Of a stretch of DNA of 10,959 bases, positions 6,151-10,959 are shown in pieces (positions within the stretch are counted from its first letter, which is position 1; every line of letters begins with the position of its first letter). Origin of the DNA: Hyphomicrobiales bacterium (GTDB taxonomy: Bacteria > Pseudomonadota > Alphaproteobacteria > Rhizobiales > JAUVMS01). The position numbers and the translations under genes are program-made. The DNA lies in contig JAUVMS010000059.1 of assembly GCA_030600135.1 (NCBI GenBank), positions 1 through 10,959 on the forward strand. Reading direction: 5' to 3'. Under the pieces are notes generated by a model that saw only the letters and a program-made list of their open reading frames with translations, had not been told where the DNA came from and did no database searches.

Positions 6151-7068
6151 CTAGCCCTTCGGGCAGAGCTCAAAGGCCTTGTTCAGTGCCTGCTCATAGC
6201 TCCCAAACTCAGCGATCGGCCGCCCGCCACGGGCATAAAGCGAGATGAAGGCATTGGCCTGTGCGGTCTCTCGACCCGTCTCCACTGCGAGCGCGGTATA
6301 GTTGATGACACGCGCCTCGTTCGAGCGAATGAGCAGCGCCTTGCGGCCGTTTTCATAGCGCGCGGTCCACACGCGGCACATCGGCTTTGCGATCTCGCGC
6401 AATTTGATGCTCGCCGTTGAATCGACATCGTCACTCCCCGGCGCGCGGCAATATTGATCGAAAAACCGCCGCGCGGTAATCGCGATGTCGTTGGAATAGC
6501 CCTTATCGCTCGGCGACCAGCGCCGTGTCAGGTCCGTGAACGTGACCGGACGGTCGAAGCTTTGCGACCAGGGCAACAGCCAGTCTTGCACCAGCCGCGT
6601 GCGATTGGCTACCGGGGTCTGGATCCGTGTGCCGGAATACATCAGCACATGTTGGAGATGTGCCAGGACGCCCGTGCCGACGTCGGGAAACTTCTCGCCG
6701 GGCTCGCCGCCGCCGGTGGCCCCGAGGCCGGCAAAGTTGTTTTGACGTGGATGGACGTCGCCCATTCGCCCTCGCGGCGTACGATACTTGAGATAGTTCG
6801 TTTCGATCAGCATTTGAAAGAACGCATAATCCCAGCGCACGCCCAGGGCATCACCGTGGTGTTTGTAGTAGGCCGCAATGTTGGAAAAGCGTCGATCGAG
6901 CATGCGATTTCGGCGCGTCACGAAGGCCATCAACCGAGCGGGCGTCACGCAACGGGGGACATGGTTGCGCACCGATATGCGAATTGCAGGCGTCTTGGCC
7001 GCAAGTGCCTGCTGGATTGGTGCAAACGCAACAAAAAGGATCGTGAGACCGAAAGCTAAGCGTAACAT
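6151..7068 (-). CDS. Exported glucosaminidase-domain protein (probable peptidoglycan hydrolase)
   Basis: This is a 305-residue protein with a signal peptide (residues 1-23, cleavage near ALA) that should act in the periplasm. Residues about 55-205 resemble the glucosaminidase (GH73-like) fold that cleaves N-acetylglucosaminyl linkages in peptidoglycan. FFQMLIETNYLKY supplies a candidate catalytic Glu, E89, and QNNFAGLGATGG matches the glycine-rich substrate loop. A segment with FPDVGTGVLAHLQHVLMYSG follows. The C-terminal 80 residues, from about 225, form a separate small module with Cys231 and Cys302 and a QANAFISLYARGG segment that I cannot assign. The gene ends 84 bases before uvrC and starts 214 bases after the upstream gene, so it probably has its own promoter. 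The domain call is moderately sure; activity is inferred. Confidence 0.75.
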   Translation of the reverse strand: MLRLAFGLTILFVAFAPIQQALAAKTPAIRISVRNHVPRCVTPARLMAFVTRRNRMLDRRFSNIAAYYKHHGDALGVRWDYAFFQMLIETNYLKYRTPRGRMGDVHPRQNNFAGLGATGGGEPGEKFPDVGTGVLAHLQHVLMYSGTRIQTPVANRTRLVQDWLLPWSQSFDRPVTFTDLTRRWSPSDKGYSNDIAITARRFFDQYCRAPGSDDVDSTASIKLREIAKPMCRVWTARYENGRKALLIRSNEARVINYTALAVETGRETAQANAFISLYARGGRPIAEFGSYEQALNKAFELCPKG

Positions 7069-7122
7069 ACCACCGACATCCTGGTGCGCCCGATCCCCCG
7101 TGCCTGGCGCGCAATAGCCCCG

Positions 7123-7140
7123 GGTCCGCTACTCCGGACC
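7123..7140. repeat. Short inverted repeat in the leader of the glucosaminidase-like gene
   Basis: GGTCCG and CGGACC flank a 6-base loop, about 55 bases before the ATG at 7068. It is the only clear structure in the 214-base gap 7069-7282, which otherwise shows no gene, obvious promoter or terminator. Such a 6-base stem can occur by chance in GC-rich DNA. Confidence 0.3.
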
Positions 7141-7282
7141 ATTCTTGGCAACAGCATGCAGGCACGTACGTTAAGATTTCCTCTTCGTTTGGCATGAATT
7201 TGACCAATCGCGAGAAAAGCGAGGTGACATCAGACAAAAGCCTTGGGAATTTTCGGCGAGAATCCGCGCTTGTAACGGCAAG

Positions 7283-7858
7283 CTATTCTTTTAGCTCAGC
7301 ACTCTCACGTGCCGAATGGGAATATCCCTCAGGGCAAGAACCTTGCGTCAGACAGCGGCACCATGCCCCTCGCTTGCGCCTTTTCTTGCTCGGCAATGCA
7401 TAGCCCTTCCTAAGCAGCAGTGCATTGATATCCACCCAACCGTTCTCCAGCCGCACCTCGAGCCGGCCCAGTCGCCTGAGGGCATACTTGCCTCGCTTGA
7501 GATTGCAGGCGCGGGCAAAGCTGCGCGTGCGCGCCGCAACGGCTTGCGACAGGACGTCGTTGAGATAGCCGCGGGCCGCGTCGGCCTTGGCCGCCTCTTC
7601 AGGGCATTGTGCCCGGTAGCCTCGCTCCGGTGCATCAATGCCGGCGAGCCGCAGCTTTGCGCGAATGGCGACAATGGGATCCGAGGTGTCGATGTAGCCG
7701 TAGACCGTGTCGCCGTCGATCACCCTGAGGATCAGCATCTTATGACAACCCTCACCGTCACCCCATTTCGCGTTGTCCGCCCAAACAGGTGACGCAGCCA
7801 GCGCTATGGCGCATAGCCCTGCCACCGCAAGGGCGCGCCTCATGGCCGTTCGTATCAT
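7283..7858 (-). CDS. Exported thermonuclease-like (staphylococcal nuclease fold) protein
   Basis: This is a 191-residue protein with a signal peptide (1-27, cleavage near VWA). The fold is that of staphylococcal nuclease, a calcium-dependent phosphodiesterase. RVIDGDT supplies the metal ligand D48; KLRLAGIDAPE supplies R70, D75 and E78, matching Arg35, Asp40 and Glu43 of the model enzyme, with Ala76 where the enzyme has Thr41. The second catalytic Arg (Arg87) is probably R128 or R129 in KYALRRLGR. WVDINALLLRKGYA is the conserved C-terminal helix. A very basic KKRRKRG stretch and a Cys-rich WCRCLTQGSC tail follow. Mature cysteines are at 38, 85, 118, 167, 169 and 175, suggesting disulfides. 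Many alphaproteobacterial members are uncharacterised, so true nuclease activity is uncertain. The gene is monocistronic by spacing, with a palindrome just before its ATG. Confidence 0.85.
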   Translation of the reverse strand: MIRTAMRRALAVAGLCAIALAASPVWADNAKWGDGEGCHKMLILRVIDGDTVYGYIDTSDPIVAIRAKLRLAGIDAPERGYRAQCPEEAAKADAARGYLNDVLSQAVAARTRSFARACNLKRGKYALRRLGRLEVRLENGWVDINALLLRKGYALPSKKRRKRGAWCRCLTQGSCPEGYSHSARESAELKE

Positions 7859-7867
7859 CGTGACCCC

Positions 7868-7891
7868 GCTCTTTTTGTGAACAAAACGAGC
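7868..7891. promoter_or_regulatory. Imperfect 24-base palindrome before the nuclease-like gene (possible operator)
   Basis: The outer arms GCTC/GAGC and inner arms TTTTTGT/ACAAAA are symmetric apart from one mismatched pair, with a centre of two bases. Such a tight centre suits a dimeric DNA-binding protein better than an RNA hairpin. The site lies 10-33 bases before the ATG at 7858, where an operator or leader element could sit. The rest of 7859-7944 shows nothing clear. Confidence 0.35.
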
Positions 7892-7944
7892 ACATCTATG
7901 AAGTGGGTATGGATTGTGTCGAGATTACGATTCTGACGCGTTAC

Positions 7945-8775
7945 TCACAGGCTTCGCGACCCCGGCGTCGACACCGCACGCCGCCACGCATCGGCTTGGT
8001 TGCCACGATCGTTTTGCGCTAATTTCGCTCGCCGCAAATCCTCCTCGATGATGGTTCGAACTGTCGCCCGAGCCGCCTGAGGCCATGGGCAATCATCGAG
8101 GTAGGAGAGGATCTCGCCATAGGCTCGCGTTGAACGCGCGAGGGTGTCATCAGAAAACGAGAGTGAGCCGGCGCGGCGATGATAGGAGTAGGTTGCCTCG
8201 TTGACGAAGGCATAGCTGGCTACGCGCGTCGCCAGGCCGACGTTGAAGATCATGTCTTCGGCAAAACTCAGGCAAGGCCAACCTGGCCCTATGAGGTCGC
8301 GGTGAAAGACGGGGAAGTAAGGCATGCGGATGGAAGCAATGTCGGCGACGCTGAGGGCGCCACCGGCGTGATCGGGCGCAGCCGTCCGCCGAAGCATTCC
8401 ATGCTCGTCGAATTCTCGCGTCGGGCCAGCTGCCGCGCCGTCCCGGCCCGCCGCCGACAACAACCTGGCGAGACGGCCGTCGTCGAACTCGTCGTCGGCG
8501 TCGAGGCAGGCGATGAATTCGGCCGAGGCGTGAGCGACAGCCATATTGCGTGCCGACGCCGGGCCACTTCTTGGCTGTGGGGACCGGCACTGCACAATTC
8601 CAGAGGCTGCGACCCCGGCACGCGCTAGCAACGACACGTAGTCGACGCCGTCGTCCGCGCAGATCACGATCTCCACTGCAATGCCTGATTGACGAAGCGC
8701 CGAGCCGACGGCTGCGGCGATCGTTTCGCGCGCCTCGTAGGCGGGAATGATGACGGAAACGTCTGCGCCACTCAC
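7945..8775 (-). CDS. GT2-family glycosyltransferase
   Basis: This 276-residue protein is a GT-A-fold, family 2 transferase that should move a sugar from a nucleotide-sugar donor to an unknown acceptor. The start VSVIIPAYEARETIAAAVGSAL is the classic GT2 N-terminus. SARNMAVAHASAEFIACLDADDEF holds the metal/donor-binding DxD region at D92-D95, and FAEDMIFN contains the ED pair (173-174) at the usual catalytic-base position. SYHRRAGSLS follows as in many polysaccharide GT2 enzymes. No membrane helix is seen, so it is probably cytoplasmic or peripheral. It begins at GTG, overlapping the folB stop as GTGA, so it is translationally coupled to folB. Its position resembles that of folK in related SDR-folB operons, but there is no HPPK similarity. 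The role is unknown; envelope or exopolysaccharide glycosylation is a guess. Confidence 0.88.
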   Translation of the reverse strand: MSGADVSVIIPAYEARETIAAAVGSALRQSGIAVEIVICADDGVDYVSLLARAGVAASGIVQCRSPQPRSGPASARNMAVAHASAEFIACLDADDEFDDGRLARLLSAAGRDGAAAGPTREFDEHGMLRRTAAPDHAGGALSVADIASIRMPYFPVFHRDLIGPGWPCLSFAEDMIFNVGLATRVASYAFVNEATYSYHRRAGSLSFSDDTLARSTRAYGEILSYLDDCPWPQAARATVRTIIEEDLRRAKLAQNDRGNQADAWRRAVSTPGSRSL

Positions 8776-9161
8776 GCCTCGTTGTACCTCTCGATAATGA
8801 CGCCGACGCCACCTGCCTCGGGAATAATTTGCGGTTTGCTCAGGTCGACGATCACACGCTTAACGCGCTTGTCACGCAGCACCAGGCTCGCGATCTCTTC
8901 GGCCAGCGTTTCGAGAAGCAAGATATGTCGGCGGGACGATGCAATTGCCTTGATCCCATCGACGACATCCGCATAGGACACGTAGTCCGCGATATCCGTG
9001 CTGGTTGCCCGCCCGCTCTCGGGCACGAAGATCTGCAGGTTGATCACCACGGGCTGTGGGCGCTTTTTCTCCTCATCCAAGATGCCGATGGAGAACTCCA
9101 GCGTGAGGTCTCTGACCACAACGCATCGACAGCCTTGCAATTGCGATGGCGTTTTCTTCAT
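8772..9161 (-). CDS. folB: Dihydroneopterin aldolase (FolB)
   Basis: FolB splits 7,8-dihydroneopterin into 6-hydroxymethyl-7,8-dihydropterin and glycolaldehyde in folate synthesis. The 129-residue protein has the family pattern: IGILDEEKKRPQPVVINLQI near the N-terminus, SYADVVDGI, HILLLETLAEEIA with the substrate-binding Glu (E84), and SKPQIIPEAGGVGV with the catalytic lysine K109. The ATG at 9161 overlaps the SDR stop in ATGA and lacks its own ribosome binding site, which fits translational coupling. An open frame extends 40 codons upstream but lies inside the SDR gene, and its translation does not match the family. The neighbouring SDR belongs to the pterin reductase subgroup, supporting a shared pterin pathway. 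The HIxL version of the usual HFNL motif is a small deviation. Confidence 0.93.
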   Translation of the reverse strand: MKKTPSQLQGCRCVVVRDLTLEFSIGILDEEKKRPQPVVINLQIFVPESGRATSTDIADYVSYADVVDGIKAIASSRRHILLLETLAEEIASLVLRDKRVKRVIVDLSKPQIIPEAGGVGVIIERYNEA

Positions 9162-9928
9162 ATCGACGTCTTGGGTAAATCGTTGAACGGAGGCTCGCGC
9201 AAGAGATGACGCCCGCCGTCGATGGTGATCACTTGCGCCGTCATCGAGGGCGAGGACGCGATAAAGGAGATGGCCTGGCAAATCTCATCGAGCGTCGGGC
9301 CAATTCCCAGGGGTGTATCGCTATGTGCTCTTTGAAACTCGTTGGCGGTTTGCTCCCCGCTTTGCAGCACCAGGCCGGGTGCGATCGCATTGACCCGGGT
9401 CCGCGGCCCGAGCGCCATCGCCAGCATCTGTGTCGCATCGCAGAGTGCGCCCTTGCTGACAGTGTAGGAAAAAAAATCGGGCGTGACGTTGATGACTTTC
9501 TGGTCGAGGAAATTAATGATGCAGCCCTGCTTCGCGATCCGCGCGGCGAATTCTCGCGACAGCAGGATTGGTGCCAGGGCGTTAACCGTAAGGTGCGCAT
9601 TCCAGTTGTCGACGCTCAACGTTGCGAGCGTGTCGTGGGCATATATCGATGCGCTATTGATGAGTGTCGTGGCCGCAGGAAATTCCGACGTGAATTGCTC
9701 CGCAAGCCCCTCAATGTCGTCGACCTCGGCGAGATCCTTTCGATAGAGCTTGCAGGTTGCGCCGGCCTCCTCGAGTTCCACTGCCAGCGACACCGCTTCC
9801 GGCTCCGAGTTGTTGTAGTGAACGCCGATGTCCCAGCCTTCACTCGCCAAATGAAGCGCAACGGCACGCCCGATCCTGCGGGCCCCACCGGTTACGAGTG
9901 CCGCTTGTCTGGTGTCGCCTTCGCTCAT
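9158..9928 (-). CDS. SDR oxidoreductase of the pteridine reductase (PTR1/FolM-like) type
   Basis: This 256-residue NADPH-dependent reductase probably acts on pterins or dihydrofolate-like substrates. The cofactor loop is TGGARRIG (13-20), with the RR pair seen in pteridine reductases in place of the ordinary TGxxxGIG. NSAS (91-94) replaces NNAG. The catalytic Tyr and Lys are Y155 and K159 (YTVSK). The usual catalytic Ser is replaced by Asp, D142, 13 residues before the Tyr, exactly the Asp-Tyr arrangement of Leishmania PTR1. VNAIAPGLVL and the C-terminal TIDGG motif complete the fold. Its stop overlaps the folB start, supporting a pterin role; FolM-like dihydromonapterin reductase is one possibility. 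The ATG has only a distant AGGAGA 17 bases upstream. Substrate specificity is inferred. Confidence 0.9.
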   Translation of the reverse strand: MSEGDTRQAALVTGGARRIGRAVALHLASEGWDIGVHYNNSEPEAVSLAVELEEAGATCKLYRKDLAEVDDIEGLAEQFTSEFPAATTLINSASIYAHDTLATLSVDNWNAHLTVNALAPILLSREFAARIAKQGCIINFLDQKVINVTPDFFSYTVSKGALCDATQMLAMALGPRTRVNAIAPGLVLQSGEQTANEFQRAHSDTPLGIGPTLDEICQAISFIASSPSMTAQVITIDGGRHLLREPPFNDLPKTSI

Positions 9929-10055
9929 GAGGATTCTTGCAACGTCTCCTTGATGATGCGGTGACCGGTTCCGCCATCAAATCGCACCAAACTGCCATGC
10001 CCGTCGCGAACATATGCCGATGAACGAATTCGCCACAACATGATGGCGCCGACAT

Positions 10056-10081
10056 GGTGTCGGTCGATTACCATCGACACC
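10056..10081. terminator. Hairpin just after the antiporter gene (weak terminator candidate)
   Basis: GGTGTCG (10056-10062) and CGACACC (10075-10081) can form a 7-base stem, starting 5 bases beyond the antiporter stop on the - strand. Overlapping alternative stems exist: GTCGAT with ATCGAC, and CCGAC with GTCGG. No U-run follows, so intrinsic termination is doubtful. The rest of 9929-10086 holds no gene I can support. Confidence 0.35.
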
Positions 10082-10086
10082 GAATG

Positions 10087-10959
10087 TCAACCCGCCTGCG
10101 CGCGCGCCATGTCTTCCATTCGAGGGGCATAGACGACGAAGATGTATACGACGTAGCTGAGGACGAGGATTAATCCAGGCAATCGGGTAATTTGAATACG
10201 CTGCAGCACGAATGGTGAAATCGCCAGAACGGCTGCCAGCATGACCCACAAGTCGACTCGTAGGAATACATCGGGGACCGGCACGGGCGTTACCATTGCG
10301 GTCAAACCCATTATTGCGAGCATATTGAACAGATTGCTGCCTAGCACGTTGCCGAGTGCCAACCCGCAGTTTCGCCGAAGGGCCGCCGAAATGGTCGTCG
10401 CGAGTTCCGGTAACGAAGTGCCGAGCGCGACCACCGTGAGCCCGATCGCGGCCTGAGAGACGCCAAGCGATGCGGCTAGTTCCACTGCCCCGGCCACCGT
10501 GATATGCGCACCGACCGGCATGCCAATGATACCGGCGAGGAGAAACAAATACATGTGTGCGTTGGGCAGCGGTTGCTCAGTGAGCTCGGTGACCTCGCCG
10601 CCGGCGGCACGCGCCGCGCGATAGTCCGTCATGGCCCGGTGCGCCGACACCCCCAAGAACCCGATCATGAGGGCAAACAGGACAGCCCCATGCCAGAACG
10701 ACAGCGTGCCCGTCAAACTGAACGCAATAAACAGAACGCTGGCGCCGATCACGTAGAACAGGTTGCGTCTAATGAACGGTTGATTGCAGTCGGTTGCGGC
10801 AATGATTGCTGGCAGGCCGAGGACCAGCAGGACGTTTGCGATGTTGCTGCCCACCACGTTGCCAATTGCAAGTCCTGGCGAGCCGCTGAGCGCGGCATCC
10901 AACGAAATCACCAATTCGGGCGCCGACGTGCCAAACGCAACCACCGTCAGCCCGATCAC
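10087..10959 (-). CDS. Calcium/sodium antiporter of the CaCA family (5' end outside window)
   Basis: This is an integral inner-membrane cation exchanger of the YrbG type, thought to expel Ca2+ in exchange for Na+ or H+. The frame is open to the right window edge; the GTG there lies inside the first alpha-repeat, so the first helix or two are missing. The two inverted alpha-repeats that form the ion pathway are plain: GLTVVAFGTSAPEL...GNVVGSNIANVLLVLG (residues about 3-48) and GLTVVALGTSLPEL...GNVLGSNLFNMLAIMG (about 173-218). Each carries the essential Glu in PEL (E15 and E185). They are joined by a hydrophilic loop at about 108-133 and followed by two or three more hydrophobic helices. 290 residues are visible, against roughly 320-360 for the family. 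It runs in the same direction as the SDR operon but is separated from it by 158 bases and a hairpin. Confidence 0.95.
   Translation of the reverse strand: MIGLTVVAFGTSAPELVISLDAALSGSPGLAIGNVVGSNIANVLLVLGLPAIIAATDCNQPFIRRNLFYVIGASVLFIAFSLTGTLSFWHGAVLFALMIGFLGVSAHRAMTDYRAARAAGGEVTELTEQPLPNAHMYLFLLAGIIGMPVGAHITVAGAVELAASLGVSQAAIGLTVVALGTSLPELATTISAALRRNCGLALGNVLGSNLFNMLAIMGLTAMVTPVPVPDVFLRVDLWVMLAAVLAISPFVLQRIQITRLPGLILVLSYVVYIFVVYAPRMEDMARAQAG

Noticed and set aside
5497..6420. Long + strand open frame across the 5' end of uvrC and the end of the glucosaminidase-like gene
   Set aside because: It spans two well-supported genes and their gap and has no recognisable protein features.
9162..9281. 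40-codon N-terminal extension of FolB
   Set aside because: It lies inside the SDR gene, is not FolB-like, and the ATG at 9161 gives the normal FolB length and a 4-base overlap.
9206..9964. + strand open frame opposite the SDR gene (252 codons)
   Set aside because: The SDR frame carries the complete cofactor and active-site motifs; this frame has none.
1..10959. Mobile element, CRISPR, tRNA or phage defence cassette
   Set aside because: No spaced repeats, transposase or integrase motifs, terminal inverted repeats or tRNA-like sequence were seen. Gene content and packing look like stable chromosome.

Overview
The window looks like chromosomal DNA of a GC-rich alphaproteobacterium, most likely of the Rhizobiales/Hyphomicrobiales. 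The basis is the uvrC-pgsA-moaD-moaE gene order, a pteridine-reductase-like SDR directly before folB, dense packing with 4-base stop/start overlaps, and alphaproteobacterial-looking FtsH, PgsA and FolB sequences. No genus call is justified. There is no rRNA, tRNA, CRISPR array, transposase or integrase, and no gap between genes exceeds about 230 bases.

Layout. On the + strand, 1-1545 holds the 3' part of an FtsH-type AAA+ zinc protease. It is followed by a small gene at 1773-2099 for an exported, arginine- and cysteine-rich protein. Everything else is on the - strand. Read in transcription order from the right edge: a CaCA-family Na+/Ca2+ antiporter cut by the window edge (10959-10087); a coupled set of pteridine-reductase-like SDR, folB and GT2 glycosyltransferase (9928-7945); an exported staphylococcal-nuclease-like protein (7858-7283); an exported glucosaminidase-like protein (7068-6151); uvrC (6066-4102); and pgsA, moaD, moaE and a GNAT acetyltransferase (3989-1991).

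How the genes fit together. The SDR-folB pair is a pterin/folate unit whose third, translationally coupled member is a glycosyltransferase rather than the folK one might expect. The pgsA-moaD-moaE-GNAT run joins phospholipid synthesis to the two molybdopterin synthase subunits (MoaD with its C-terminal Gly-Gly, MoaE with its catalytic lysines), and moaE is coupled to the acetyltransferase by an ATGA overlap. UvrC has all its domains and catalytic residues. FtsH, the antiporter, the two exported enzyme-like proteins and the Cys-rich peptide are envelope-related.

Most of the window is ordinary housekeeping DNA. The part that looks least described is the small exported protein at 1773-2099. Its eight cysteines fall into four exact C-x5-C pairs in a very basic background, and its 3' end overlaps, tail to tail, an apparently non-conserved C-terminal extension of the GNAT acetyltransferase. 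The glycosyltransferase coupled to folB and an imperfect 24-base palindrome upstream of the nuclease-like gene are secondary points of interest.
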